A stretch of 64,000 nucleotides of DNA, taken from NCBI RefSeq assembly GCF_050958605.1, contig NZ_JBJHDO010000001.1:62001-126000 (forward strand), given 5' to 3'. The notes beneath the pieces are model-generated. The model was given only the letters and a program-made list of their open reading frames with translations, was not told the origin of the DNA and ran no database searches. Source of the DNA: G016756615 sp050958605 (GTDB lineage Bacteria > Pseudomonadota > Alphaproteobacteria > Rhizobiales > Rhizobiaceae). Positions 10,001-17,810 of this stretch are shown piece by piece (the first letter of the stretch is position 1; the number at the start of each line of letters is the position of its first letter). The translations under genes were made by a program, and so were the position numbers.

Positions 10001-10764
10001 TTGGCCTGCAGGCCGGCATCGATGTCGTCCGCACTGATCCCTATGCCGGTGGCCATCGTGACCATCTTGGCGTCTATGGCGCCTATACCGATTACAGTGC
10101 GCCATCGATCTCCGGCTTCGCCCTCGGCGTGCAGAATCTCCGCGTCGGCCGGCTGCAGATGAACGGCCCATCGGCCGGTGCCTATTGGACCCATTTCGGA
10201 CCGAGCAACTGGTATCTTGACGCTGTCTTCCAGGCGAGTTGGTACGACATTTCCGCCCACTCCGATTTCGCCGCCGGCCTCCGCACAAAAGCTACCGGCT
10301 ACACGGCGTCACTCGAAGCTGGCTATCCGATCCGATTCGGGGCGGAGGACCGCTGGCAGATCGAGCCGCAGGCGCAGGTCATTTACCAAACCATCTCGGT
10401 CGACCATTCGCGCGACGCCTATTCGAGTGTGAACTGGAGCGAGGGCACCGCCTGGACGGGACGGCTCGGAGCCCGGCTGCAGTATACTAGCGAGGACGCG
10501 CAAGGCACCCTCTGGCAACCCTATACGCGGATCAATCTCTGGCACGCCTTCTCCGGCAATGACAGCACGATCTTCGGCCAGTCCTCGCCCGCCATCGACA
10601 CCCGCTTTGGCGGTACGGCGCTTGAGGTCGGGGGCGGCGTCACCGCGCGAGTCAATAAAAATATTAGTTTCTACGGACAGGGCAGCTACCGCTGGTCACT
10701 TGACGACGGCCGTAGCCGTCAGACCGCCGCCGCCGGTACTTTCGGCGTCCGGTTCAACTGGTGA
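7003..10764 (+). CDS. Autotransporter (type V secretion) with beta-helix passenger
   Basis: A 1253-aa protein with an extended signal region ending near AQAFA (residues 60-64). It then has about 850 residues of Gly/Ser/Thr-rich beta-helix repeats, with recurring SGGTI, GAHA and TGSxVTL-type strands. The C-terminal 285 residues (from about YLNGVWARAIGERTRN) form an outer-membrane autotransporter barrel ending GVRFNW, with the aromatic last residue used by the BAM complex. The passenger would be displayed on or released from the cell surface, as an adhesin-like molecule; no protease or lipase triad is evident. The start is uncertain because the N-terminus is long and no strong ribosome site precedes ATG 7003. 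Passenger composition suggests horizontal acquisition within the tRNA-adjacent region. Confidence 0.9.
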   Translation: MILGNVLRLSQLHTDRLNKPIAIHGFDTFAANSLKNALLSSICNHRFVLGTAMTMLLPSAQAFAQCAPSPPAAISISSGNCEDPAFTARESPGTVVEITGAGSYSATSTHLLVTGSGYGAHAAGGGMISLTGTPDSATTLSEISTYGVGSHALYASGGGRITGDNTAIYTNDAGAYGIGAAGTGSRITLTDSAVDTYGDGSYGAYAASGGTISLIRANIQTYGAGASAVFVDAGGSVILNDLSTFSMGASDALGAVASGRGSSLNLNNTYVNVFSNDSGGLLATSGGTITTSGGAIVTGDYYGGTIIANAPGMLARGVGSSIRVSNGATSATYGANSPGVWAEAGGRIDFSGFGIFTYQPNSPGAVANGSGSTITLTDTRNRTSGPSSSGLLVTNAGTIIVTGTEISTGYRATGPVLEAPNAMGLEAHGADVVGAGSRLQAENGTITTNGDGAIGVRISQGGTALVIDGTITTNGADAVAVGGADGVRATDTGSSVTLIGTSVTTNNINAAGLHAVAGGTIAATDVTVTTQGQNAFGAHAQDAGSTIALTHAAITTAGAAATGVQASNMGAVQVTGGSVITTGAGAHGIATINGGTLAAAGTAVAVSGAGSAPIYLAGSAPSTVSVVGGSLSTTGGAIVLAEGGIGTVSISGGTAITPAVVNGRPLLALVTEDAAGNPANLTLNIAGIPSLTGDIIVDPSTLSYNLGNSRWAGNLVLTGPGSTASANLAASQWTGDLLADAGNTADVALAQDSLWTGLARNATNVAIDTRSAWNVTGDSNATSTVTNAGLIQFLARPGAYSTLTVGSYVGGAGSRIGFNTYLGADNSPTNLLVIDGGRASGTTSVLVNNTGGPGAQTVADGIRLVQATNGGVTAADAFTLRQRVAAGAYEYQLFRGGSTGTDDWFLRSHLIDTPTPTTPSGPDIPLHRPEVALYAPIPAIGRQMGLTTLGTLHERVGEEENIRALSGSDYLNGVWARAIGERTRNRWDGTVDSSAIGNLVGLQAGIDVVRTDPYAGGHRDHLGVYGAYTDYSAPSISGFALGVQNLRVGRLQMNGPSAGAYWTHFGPSNWYLDAVFQASWYDISAHSDFAAGLRTKATGYTASLEAGYPIRFGAEDRWQIEPQAQVIYQTISVDHSRDAYSSVNWSEGTAWTGRLGARLQYTSEDAQGTLWQPYTRINLWHAFSGNDSTIFGQSSPAIDTRFGGTALEVGGGVTARVNKNISFYGQGSYRWSLDDGRSRQTAAAGTFGVRFNW

Positions 10765-10787
10765 CCGCCGCGCGCTTGTCTTTGTTC

Positions 10788-10859
10788 TCAAGCGTTCTGC
10801 TCGGGTGAGTAGGTGGTGAGCGCCGAGAGCTCGCCGACCGACAATTCCTTCTTCGCCAT
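10788..10859 (-). pseudogene. SoxR/MerR-type regulator, N-terminal fragment
   Basis: A 23-codon frame starting MAKKELSVGELSALTTY has a good ribosome site (AAGGAG) and matches the opening of SoxR-family proteins, which continue with the DNA-binding helices. Here the match breaks after about 12 residues and the frame stops. The divergent MFS fragment and the SoxR-type operator between them show that this was a regulator-transporter pair. Confidence 0.6.
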
Positions 10860-10874
10860 TCGGAAACTCCTTGA

Positions 10875-10892
10875 CCTCAACCAATGTTGAGG
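10875..10892. promoter_or_regulatory. SoxR-type operator
   Basis: CCTCAACCAATGTTGAGG is a perfect 6-bp-arm dyad whose arms and 18-bp length match the SoxR box known from enterobacteria (CCTCAA-N6-TTGAGG). It overlaps a TTGACC element at 10871 and lies between the divergent regulator and MFS fragments. A functional SoxR elsewhere in the genome could still bind it. Confidence 0.75.
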
Positions 10893-10925
10893 CCGTAGCA
10901 GCATATCCGCCAAGAGGAGACGGGC

Positions 10926-11210
10926 ATGGCGGACAAGGGCACCGAGGCGGGGAAAGACACGGAGTCGTTCGTATCATGGAGGGAGTTTCTTGGAAGCCCT
11001 TACGCACCATCGCTGGCCCTGGTTTGCCTGGCCGTCTGGCTGCACGCGGCCGACAGCCTGATCGTCGCCACCATGCTCCCCTCCATCGTGGCCGAGATTG
11101 GCGGGGCCGGTTTGGTGGGCTGATCTGTCTCGCTCTACGAGATCGGGTCGATCGTCGCGGGGGCGGCCAGCGCATTGCTGACCATGTGCTTCGGCCTGCG
11201 CGTGCCGATG
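10926..11210 (+). pseudogene. MFS transporter, N-terminal fragment with nonsense codon
   Basis: The frame begins MADKGTEAGKDTESFVSWRE and contains a first helix typical of major facilitator drug exporters (ALVCLAVWLHAADSLIVATM). A TGA at 11121-11123 replaces what is expected to be Trp (GLVG-stop-SVSLYEIG). The same frame continues with helix-like sequence to GLRVPM (11210), then similarity ends. About 95 of an expected 450-500 codons remain. It was probably controlled by the SoxR-type site upstream. Confidence 0.7.
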
Positions 11211-11236
11211 AGTTTGTGCCGGTTTGGAGGACTATT

Positions 11237-11557
11237 ATGTTGAGACATTTATCGATCGCGGCAATCTGCGCGTTGATGCTTGCAAGCTTCGGGCATTCCG
11301 CGTCTGGCGCGTCGGTCGGTGCGGGTAACCCCTATCCCGTCAGCGACTACACGTGCGAGGACGGCACGCGTCTGGCAGTGCGTCTTCTCGGTGATCGCGC
11401 TTCGGTATCCGTCAACGGCGCAGCCGCGGTCGATCTGCCCTCCATGGGGCCAGAAGGAACGACCTATTCGAACGACCGGCAGACGCTGACCATCGCACAG
11501 GGGCGCCTATCGTGGGGCATTGGCCGAGCCGTGCCGTCCGCATGCACCGGCGGTTGA
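11237..11557 (+). CDS. MliC-like C-type lysozyme inhibitor domain protein
   Basis: A 106-aa exported protein preceded by GGAGG. An N-terminal signal (about residues 1-24, ending SASGA) leads to YTCEDGTRLAVRLLGDRASV and YSNDRQTLTIAQG, the pattern of the MliC/periplasmic lysozyme inhibitor domain. These proteins shield the envelope against host or competitor C-type lysozymes. The signal lacks an obvious lipobox, so it may be periplasmic rather than a lipoprotein. It starts just after the MFS relic and appears to be intact. Confidence 0.65.
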   Translation: MLRHLSIAAICALMLASFGHSASGASVGAGNPYPVSDYTCEDGTRLAVRLLGDRASVSVNGAAAVDLPSMGPEGTTYSNDRQTLTIAQGRLSWGIGRAVPSACTGG

Positions 11558-11586
11558 GCGTCTCGTTTCGCTGCCGGAAAAATGAT

Positions 11587-11688
11587 GTGCAAAGACTATT
11601 CTGCTCGGCCGCGCTCTGCATCGCCGGTTGTGGGCAGCCTGGGCAAGCGCCGCCCGCCGTCGAATTGAGCGTGCTCTACACGTACTGA
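11587..11688 (+). CDS. Possible tiny lipoprotein or lipoprotein fragment (33 aa)
   Basis: A GTG-started frame reads VQRLFCSAALCIAGCGQPG, an apparent lipoprotein signal with lipobox CIAGC, then ends after about 15 more residues. It is too short for a typical lipoprotein and could be the surviving 5' end of a truncated gene. The Shine-Dalgarno sequence is weak. Confidence 0.25.
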   Translation: MQRLFCSAALCIAGCGQPGQAPPAVELSVLYTY

Positions 11689-11731
11689 CCGTCGTGAAAG
11701 TCACGCCACGGCCTCGGGGGCGGTGCGGCAA

Positions 11732-12925
11732 CTACTCGGGATAGACCTGAGCGTCCTCCGGTCCCGGCTTGTTGAAAAGGATGAATACCAAGGGGTTGCC
11801 GGGCTCGGACATTGCATCGCTGCGCTGGCCCGTAATCTCTCCGGCCACGCCGCTTGTATACTCCGCAACCACCTCGCCGAAGCTATCGCGCTGGAGGGCA
11901 ACCTTCTGTCCAGCTTCGACCTTGTCGTTGAGTTTGACCAGATGTTCAACGAGCCCGCCCGTGGTGGCCAGGATCGGGAACGCACTGTTCCCGACAAAGA
12001 CAGCCACGTCCTTGCCTGTGCGTCCCATTGGCCCGGCAACGATACCGTGATGCTTGAGGACATTCATTGTGCCTTCCACGAACAGCGAGATCATCTCGTG
12101 GTCCAAGACGCGCGCAGCGCCGATTTCCGGCGTGAACGCCGGGATGCCGACGTCCATAAACGCGTTGTGCAGGACACCGGGATATACATGATTGTCGAAG
12201 ATCTGGCCGACGGGATAGAGTTCCACCATCGCCTGGACCTCGGGCACATCCATACCGCCAATATTGAATGCGGCGACTTCGAATCCGGTTGTCCCAGTGT
12301 GGAAATCGATCGCGAAGTCGGCGTTCGGCCGTAGCAGCCGGTTGAACAGGAGCCCTGCGTGTCGGCTGGGCGCGGTGGCGCCGTTCTCGTTCCCGGGCCA
12401 CTCCCGATTCATATCGATCAGATCGATGCCTCTGCCCTGGTTGGGCCATCTGCGCTGCATGCTTTCCAGGGCCGGGCGGGACACGTCCGTGACCGCCATC
12501 ACCGTGCCCGACATCTCCGCCGGGTCGAGCTGGTTCATCACGCTGTAAACCGTATGCACAGAACTCATCTCGTCGCCATGCACGCCACTGGTCAGGACGC
12601 CGCGCTTACCCGGCTTTGCCCCCTTCGCGACCGTCACAGACACATACCAGTGCTGTCCGGTGGGCATCTCAACGCCCTGAAAATACAAACGGTGCTTCTT
12701 GCCGGGCTCTAGGTCGTTGACGTCGAGCTTGGTGACGACTCTCTTTCCGTCGATTACATCGCCGGTATAGACCGTTCCTGATGCCGAATCGGCAGGGGGT
12801 GTCGCCGCGTCCTGGGCATTCGCAGCGCCAGCGTTGATGGCGACGGCGGCCGCCGCGCCGACCGTGGCAATGGATGCCATTATCAGATCGCGGCGGTCGA
12901 TGCCTTTTGCGGACTTATCCGGCAT
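11732..12925 (-). CDS. Exported succinylglutamate desuccinylase/aspartoacylase-family hydrolase
   Basis: From ATG 12925 (preceded by AAAGGA) the product is 397 aa. It opens with a twin-arginine-like signal (IDRRDLIMASIATVGAAAAV, cleavage near ANAQ) and then a zinc carboxypeptidase-like domain of the AstE/AspA family. HGDE (SGVHGDEMSS) and the later DFHTGT supply the expected His, Glu and His metal ligands, and a C-terminal lipoyl-like barrel follows (LNDKVEAGQKVALQ). Family members cleave N-acyl amino acids; the substrate here is unknown. The longer upstream frame to 13045 is unlikely because it passes through short direct repeats. Confidence 0.8.
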   Translation of the reverse strand: MPDKSAKGIDRRDLIMASIATVGAAAAVAINAGAANAQDAATPPADSASGTVYTGDVIDGKRVVTKLDVNDLEPGKKHRLYFQGVEMPTGQHWYVSVTVAKGAKPGKRGVLTSGVHGDEMSSVHTVYSVMNQLDPAEMSGTVMAVTDVSRPALESMQRRWPNQGRGIDLIDMNREWPGNENGATAPSRHAGLLFNRLLRPNADFAIDFHTGTTGFEVAAFNIGGMDVPEVQAMVELYPVGQIFDNHVYPGVLHNAFMDVGIPAFTPEIGAARVLDHEMISLFVEGTMNVLKHHGIVAGPMGRTGKDVAVFVGNSAFPILATTGGLVEHLVKLNDKVEAGQKVALQRDSFGEVVAEYTSGVAGEITGQRSDAMSEPGNPLVFILFNKPGPEDAQVYPE

Positions 12926-12941
12926 GATGGGGTCCTTTGTG

Positions 12942-12987
12942 ATTGTGAAAGGCACTGTCATTGTGAAAGGACTGTCATTGTGAAAGG
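12942..12987. repeat. Three direct repeats of ATTGTGAAAGG
   Basis: ATTGTGAAAGG starts at 12942, 12960 and 12977 (spacing 18 and 17), just upstream of the hydrolase start codon, in its leader or promoter. It may be slippage-generated or a regulator-binding array. Confidence 0.6.
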
Positions 12988-13291
12988 CAACGTTCGTATG
13001 ACGGCACTGCATGCACTTCAGTCGCAAAATTCCGCGCAACTTCAAATACGGGTATGCCGCTGAACTCGCAAGGTTGCGTGATTTCTGCGGGAGCCATGTC
13101 GGGGCTTGTGACCTTGCTGTGTCGCGTAATTCCTAAAGTTTTGCGACAAAGTCGCTGGCAAAAATCGGACTTTTGCGCCACTTCGCGGCCCGGAATTCCC
13201 TCCTCCACCTGCGCCGGTCAGTCACGTCAACTTCGCGGTTTTGACAATGGTGCTGTTCTCCCTGCTTTTATCGCCCGGTCATCAAAATCAC

Positions 13292-13333
13292 TTCCAACAT
13301 AAAACATCATCACTATGATGTTTTATGTTGGAA
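13292..13333. promoter_or_regulatory. Perfect palindrome with 19-bp arms before tetR
   Basis: TTCCAACATAAAACATCAT (13292-13310) and its exact reverse complement (13315-13333) flank a 4-nt CACT spacer. The right arm contains the likely ribosome site (GGAAGG) for the TetR gene starting at 13341. It may be the TetR operator or an mRNA hairpin that hides the ribosome site. Confidence 0.75.
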
Positions 13334-13340
13334 GGAAAAA

Positions 13341-14009
13341 ATGCCAATGCCTGCAAAGCAGTTGCGCACACGGCGCCGCACGCAGCAAGAACGGCGCGAG
13401 GAAACGAGGAAAGCTCTGCTCGAAGCGACGATGTCTGCGCTGATTGAGCGTGGTTACGCGGGTGCCACAACGAACGAGATTACTCGCAGGGCAGGTCTGA
13501 CGTCCGGCGCGCTACAGCATCATTTTGCCTCTAGGGAAGAACTCGTCCTTGCCCTCGTGGACTACCAGTTCGAAGAAGTCCGACTCCAACTCGAGACGTT
13601 CGCGAATGATGAAAGCTCCACCACCGACTGGAGGACCTTTATCGAGTTGCTGCGCAAAATCTATGCAGGCCGCCGCTATATGGCGATATGGGAAATTGTG
13701 ATGGGGACACGCGCGGACGCGCACCTCCATACATTGGTCATGCAGCACAGGATCCAATCGCAGGCGATTCTGGAACGGCTTTGGGGCAATGTCTTCGGTG
13801 GTCGCATTCCCGATCGAAGGAAGCGCGCTGACCTCATGCATTTCACGCTCGCCACCCTGCGCGGCTATGTATTCTACAACGTTATAGCGCCTGACGAACG
13901 GTTCCTGGAGCGGCAAAAGGAAATGCTCTTTTCCTTTCTGGAAGCGGAAATGCGGCATTCGGAAGGGACGGATCCGGTGACGCAGACTGCGGTCCCTCCT
14001 CATCCATAG
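13341..14009 (+). CDS. TetR/AcrR-family regulator
   Basis: A 222-aa protein with an N-terminal helix-turn-helix: ALIERGYAGATTNEITRRAG and LTSGALQHHFASREELV at about residues 35-70. The C-terminal part is a ligand-binding helical bundle of no recognised specificity. The basic leader (KQLRTRRRTQQERR) is typical. It begins 7 bp after a perfect palindrome, so autorepression is likely. Two envelope-protein genes follow on the same strand after 35 bp and may share its transcript. Confidence 0.88.
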   Translation: MPMPAKQLRTRRRTQQERREETRKALLEATMSALIERGYAGATTNEITRRAGLTSGALQHHFASREELVLALVDYQFEEVRLQLETFANDESSTTDWRTFIELLRKIYAGRRYMAIWEIVMGTRADAHLHTLVMQHRIQSQAILERLWGNVFGGRIPDRRKRADLMHFTLATLRGYVFYNVIAPDERFLERQKEMLFSFLEAEMRHSEGTDPVTQTAVPPHP

Positions 14010-14044
14010 GCGCATCCACAATGTTTCACAGGAGAGAACCGGGA

Positions 14045-14542
14045 ATGCGTTCAAACAAATCCATTTCGCTCGTCGCCGCCGCCTGTCTCGCTGTGGTGAT
14101 CGGTAGCGCCGCGGGCTTCAATACTGCTCGATCTGAGGCATTGACCACATCCAAACCGCCATTGGCAACCGGGATAACCAATAGCGGTGCGGCGGAAGCG
14201 CAAGTTACGGAGGCTACCCGCAAGGGAGATATCCTCACGATCAAGATTCGATTTGCACCGCTCGTGCCGGACAAGATGGAATCGATCTATGCCCAGATCA
14301 CCGAGAAGGATTACGAGAACAGCTTCTACGTCCTTGCAGGTGACAAAAAATACCTTCTGCTGAGAGACAGTCAGGACACGCCACTGGCAAGCCCGCAGCT
14401 TTCCATTCGCAACACCAAGGATTCGCCGGTGTCGGGCACCTGGTATGGAAGATTTCCCGCACCGCCCAAGGACATCACGGAAGTCTCCTTGACCATCCAC
14501 GGTGTCGAGACAATCGATTCCATTCCAATTGCCGACAGATAG
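14045..14542 (+). CDS. Exported protein of unknown function
   Basis: From ATG 14045 the product is 165 aa with a signal peptide (SISLVAAACLAVVIGSAAGF) and a secreted domain predicted to be mostly beta strand (GDILTIKIRFAPL, SGTWYGRFPAPPKDI). I recognise no family. Its stop is 2 bp before the OmpA-like gene, so the two are probably co-translated and may act together at the envelope. The upstream ATG at 14021 is less likely, because the signal peptide reads best from 14045. Confidence 0.7.
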   Translation: MRSNKSISLVAAACLAVVIGSAAGFNTARSEALTTSKPPLATGITNSGAAEAQVTEATRKGDILTIKIRFAPLVPDKMESIYAQITEKDYENSFYVLAGDKKYLLLRDSQDTPLASPQLSIRNTKDSPVSGTWYGRFPAPPKDITEVSLTIHGVETIDSIPIADR

Positions 14543-14544
14543 CC

Positions 14545-15138
14545 ATGGGCAAGTTTGCGAGAATGGCGGCTCTTGCGCTCTTGTTTTCGACAAGCCATGC
14601 GAGCGCCGAAGCGTCGGATTACAAACGCGAGGTCAGGGACCTCAAAGCGACAATCCTGAACTTGAAAGGCCTTCCGCAAGATCTGGATTCCACAGCTTCG
14701 GCGCTGTTTGCTCGGATTGAGGATCTTGCCGCCAACCAGAGTGATCTGACGGTGCGGCAGGAAGATAATGCCATCAGGGTATCGATGACGGGTGATGTGC
14801 TGTTCGCTTTCGACAAGGCAGACATTCGAACAACCGCGGAACCGACACTAAAGGAGATCGCACGCCTCATCGCATCGGTCCCCGTTGGCAAAACAGTCAT
14901 CGAGGGCCACACCGATTCCAAGGGTTCGGATACCTATAACCGGACCCTTTCCCTGCGCCGGGCGAAGGCTGTCGCCACATGGCTCGTTGGTCACGGCGCC
15001 GACAGGGCAAAACTGTCGGTCGTCGGTTTGGGCAGCAGTCGTCCGGTTGCGCCGAACGAAGGTGAAAACGGATTGGACAACCCGGAGGGACGTGCATTGA
15101 ACCGGCGTGTCGAGTTCGTACTGCCCAAGACCCAATGA
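14545..15138 (+). CDS. OmpA-family peptidoglycan-associated protein
   Basis: A 197-aa exported protein: signal peptide (residues 1-21, ending SHASA), short helical linker, then an OmpA C-terminal domain (about residues 75-195). Diagnostic elements are VLFAFDKADIR, the peptidoglycan-contacting GHTDSKGSDTYNRTLSLRRA, and the terminal ALNRRVEFVL. There is no N-terminal barrel, so it is a periplasmic or anchored peptidoglycan-binding protein. It is translationally coupled to the preceding secreted protein. Confidence 0.9.
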   Translation: MGKFARMAALALLFSTSHASAEASDYKREVRDLKATILNLKGLPQDLDSTASALFARIEDLAANQSDLTVRQEDNAIRVSMTGDVLFAFDKADIRTTAEPTLKEIARLIASVPVGKTVIEGHTDSKGSDTYNRTLSLRRAKAVATWLVGHGADRAKLSVVGLGSSRPVAPNEGENGLDNPEGRALNRRVEFVLPKTQ

Positions 15139-15195
15139 AATTTGCTGTAACAGCCATCAGACACAGCCAGACAGGCAAAGTGTTAAGGAGCCGTC

Positions 15196-15411
15196 ATGTC
15201 GCAAGACAATGCAGTCAAAGGTCCGAAGTCATACTTTCCTTCCATTGAGAAAAAGTATGGCAAGCCGATAAGCCATTGGCTGGAAACCCTCGAAGCATTG
15301 AATGGGAAGAAGCATATGGAAATGGTCCAACTCCTCAAGAAGGAGCATGGTCTGGGCCATGGGCATGCCAACGCTCTGGTTGCTTATCATCGGGCACAGA
15401 GCGCAACCTAG
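15196..15411 (+). CDS. DUF4287 domain protein
   Basis: This 71-aa protein matches DUF4287 over nearly its whole length: SYFPSIEKKYGKPISHWLE and LLKKEHGLGHGHANALVAYH. The family is common in actinobacteria and rhizobia and has no established biochemical role. An AAGGAG ribosome site precedes the ATG by 5-6 bp. It is complete and stands alone. Confidence 0.85.
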   Translation: MSQDNAVKGPKSYFPSIEKKYGKPISHWLETLEALNGKKHMEMVQLLKKEHGLGHGHANALVAYHRAQSAT

Positions 15412-15523
15412 CTGCGAAGCCACGTACACGGCCTCTTGCTTATCCGCGAGGATATCGAGGCGATCGTTCTTGGCCGATCCTTTCGCGGCACCAGCATAGA
15501 GGAAGCCGCCGGCTCGCTCGATC

Positions 15524-16147
15524 TCACAACGGGATGAGAGGGGCGACCTCTCGGTCGGATGCACGGTCGCTTGCTGCAAGGCCTGCGGCCACGCCGCCGC
15601 GATCGGCCGCGTTCCGGTTCTGGCTCATCTTGCGCTTTCCCTCGAGCCTCGTCACCCGCATGCGCAGCCCGACGATCCCGCGCAGTTGCGCCTGAACGAA
15701 ATCCGGCGGCGCGTCAGACACTGCCCAAGGCGAGACGCGCTCGCCCTCGTGGAGGTTGGTCAGGCAACTCACGGCTTCCAGCAGCCTGTCCGGATCCTCG
15801 AAGAACTCGACCGGACCGTAGGCGTGGACGGCAACGTAATTCCAGGTCGGCACGACCTTCCCCGTTTCTTGCTTGGTCGCATACCACGTCGGCGTCACGT
15901 AAGCGTCCGGTCCCATGAAGATCGCCAGGCCATCGCCCAGCGGCGGAACAGTCCACTGAGGATTCGCCCTGGCGAGATGACCATAGATCACGCCGTACTC
16001 GCCCTCGCTGTCGTCCAAGTAGAGAGGCAGTGGTGTCGCGAACGGCCCGTCAGCTGTGGCGGTGACGAAGCTCGCCAGCCGCGCCGCGCGGATCGTCGCC
16101 CTGAGGCTCTCCTTGTCGTCGTCTCGAAATGCGGGGGGCGTGTACAC
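15524..16147 (-). CDS. PaiB-type FMN-binding protein
   Basis: A 207-aa protein of the PaiB family (FMN-binding split-barrel, annotated as negative transcriptional regulator after Bacillus PaiB). It shows MYTPPAFRDDD, GHLARANPQW, and VVPTWNYVAVHAYGPVEFFED, the last carrying the conserved NYxxVHxxG signature. The length is typical. No companion paiA acetyltransferase is adjacent. Function in this organism is unknown; binding of flavin or polyamine-related signals is only family inference. Confidence 0.9.
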   Translation of the reverse strand: MYTPPAFRDDDKESLRATIRAARLASFVTATADGPFATPLPLYLDDSEGEYGVIYGHLARANPQWTVPPLGDGLAIFMGPDAYVTPTWYATKQETGKVVPTWNYVAVHAYGPVEFFEDPDRLLEAVSCLTNLHEGERVSPWAVSDAPPDFVQAQLRGIVGLRMRVTRLEGKRKMSQNRNAADRGGVAAGLAASDRASDREVAPLIPL

Positions 16148-16434
16148 AGCGAAGCTCCTTGCGTTTCAGGGAAAGATGCCGAAGATCTGGCTCGCTTGGA
16201 ATCCAGTTTTGAAGGTTTGATGTGGTCCAGTCGCTGAAGCGCGCCGGTCCCCCGACGCTCTATGGCCCGGACTTTCAGGCGGGACACTTGTGATGCGCTC
16301 AGGCGAGCACGTAAGACGCAGTGCCCTTTCCGCGCAATTCAGCCTGTCCGGGTGATCTTCGGGTGTCCGCGGCGCCTCCTGGAATTATATTCAACCACAG
16401 AACCTGATTTGCAGCCATCAGCCCGGAGGAAGCC

Positions 16435-17103
16435 ATGGCCGTCTATCTGCTCCAGCTTGCCGCTTGGGTAGCCTTTATGGCCGTTCTGATCCTGTGGCCG
16501 GCAGGCACGCTGGCCTACCCCGGCGCCTGGGTTCTGATAGCGTTGTTCGGGCTCGGTGGCCTCGTCATGATCCTCTGGCTGGGGAAACACAGTCCGGCTC
16601 TGCTTCGCGAGCGCATGTCCTCGCCCATGCAGCGTGAACAGAAGCCGTGGGACCGCGTCTGGCTGGGGTTGTTCGTGATCGCATTCCTCGCGTGGCTGGT
16701 GGTCATGAGTTGGGACGCGGCGCGAACCGGCTTCATCGCTATGCCGGTCTGGCTTCAGGCGGTGGGCGGGTCGGGCATCGTGCTCTATATGCTCGGCGCC
16801 ATGTGGACGTTCCGCGAGAACGCTTTTGCTGCCCCTGTCGTGAAGATCCAGGCCGGCCAGCGGGTGATCGACAGCGGCCCCTACGCGATCGTGCGACACC
16901 CTATGTATGCCAGCGCGCTGCTGCTGCTTGCCGGCATTCCGCTGTTGCTCGGCTCCTGGATCGGGTTGGTGCTCTCCGTCGTGTTGATGCTCGGCATCGC
17001 ATGGCGTGCGGTGCATGAGGAACGCACCCTGACTGAAGAACTCCAGGGCTATCGGGACTATGCCGCCCGCGTGCGCTACCGCCTCGTTCCCTATGTCTGG
17101 TAG
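16435..17103 (+). CDS. Isoprenylcysteine carboxyl methyltransferase-family membrane protein
   Basis: A 222-aa integral membrane protein with about five to six helices. The C-terminal part carries the ICMT/PEMT signature: SGPYAIVRHPMYASALLLLA and EERTLTEELQGYRDYAARV, which bind S-adenosylmethionine in family members. Bacterial homologues methylate unidentified lipids or small molecules. The gene converges with the TetR gene and overlaps its 3' end by 13 bp. Confidence 0.85.
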   Translation: MAVYLLQLAAWVAFMAVLILWPAGTLAYPGAWVLIALFGLGGLVMILWLGKHSPALLRERMSSPMQREQKPWDRVWLGLFVIAFLAWLVVMSWDAARTGFIAMPVWLQAVGGSGIVLYMLGAMWTFRENAFAAPVVKIQAGQRVIDSGPYAIVRHPMYASALLLLAGIPLLLGSWIGLVLSVVLMLGIAWRAVHEERTLTEELQGYRDYAARVRYRLVPYVW

Positions 17104-17768
17104 CGCCGCGCGCGCCGATCGGGGTTGAGCGCGAGCCCGACCACCATTTCCACGAGATGCGCCCGGAGCGCTTCCTGTCCATCGGCGGTGAAGAGCGCGT
17201 CGCCGAAGATGCGCGAGAAAGTGGCGCGATTGGAGACGTTGAAGAAACTCAGCGCGCTGATGTGCCAATGCAGCTCCAGCGGCGTCACGTCGTCGCGGAA
17301 GAGACCTGACTCCCGCCCGCGCCGGCAGATCGCTTCGAGCTTCTGGATCGCGCCCGCGTTGAGGAGGCGGATCAGTTCGGATTGCTCGAGATAGGCGCCG
17401 TCGTGGATGTTCTCGATCATCACGATCCGGATGAAATCGGGATGACGGCTGTGGTGCTCGAAGGTGAATTCGGCAAGCAGCTTGAGCGCCTCGACGGGAG
17501 GGAGATGGTCGAGCTCCAGTTCCTGCTCCCCGGCCCGGACCTGCCGGTAAGCCTCTTCCAGTACCCTGGTGTAGAGGCCCTGCTTGTCGCCGAAATAGTA
17601 ATAGATCATCCGTTTCGACGTATTGGTCTTTGCCGCGATCTCATCGATACGCGCGCCTGACAGCCCGTTGGCAGCGAATTCTTGCATTGCGACGGCAAGG
17701 ATGTTCTTGCGCACACCTGCCGGGTCCTGCTTCCAGCCGCTACGGCTGCCCGCCGGCTTGTCGTCCAT
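17091..17768 (-). CDS. TetR regulator, probable repressor of the shikimate operon
   Basis: From ATG 17768 (MDDKPAGSRSGW) the product is 225 aa. The helix-turn-helix is FAANGLSGARIDEIAAKTNT followed by SKRMIYYYFGDKQGLYTRVL, and a TetR_C-type helical domain completes it. It is transcribed divergently from aroE-dctPQM-aroQ, and the intervening DNA holds two near-identical 23-bp direct repeats, likely its operators. Shikimate, quinate or dehydroshikimate is a plausible ligand; this is inference from context. Confidence 0.88.
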   Translation of the reverse strand: MDDKPAGSRSGWKQDPAGVRKNILAVAMQEFAANGLSGARIDEIAAKTNTSKRMIYYYFGDKQGLYTRVLEEAYRQVRAGEQELELDHLPPVEALKLLAEFTFEHHSRHPDFIRIVMIENIHDGAYLEQSELIRLLNAGAIQKLEAICRRGRESGLFRDDVTPLELHWHISALSFFNVSNRATFSRIFGDALFTADGQEALRAHLVEMVVGLALNPDRRARRYQT

Positions 17769-17810
17769 TATCCCTCTACTCCTCCCATGGCCGTCGCACG
17801 GCGTCATAGC

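Noticed and set aside
12280..12300. A TTCGAATCC stretch resembling the tRNA T-loop, considered as a distal att site
   Set aside because: Only about 9 bases match and they lie inside the hydrolase coding sequence.
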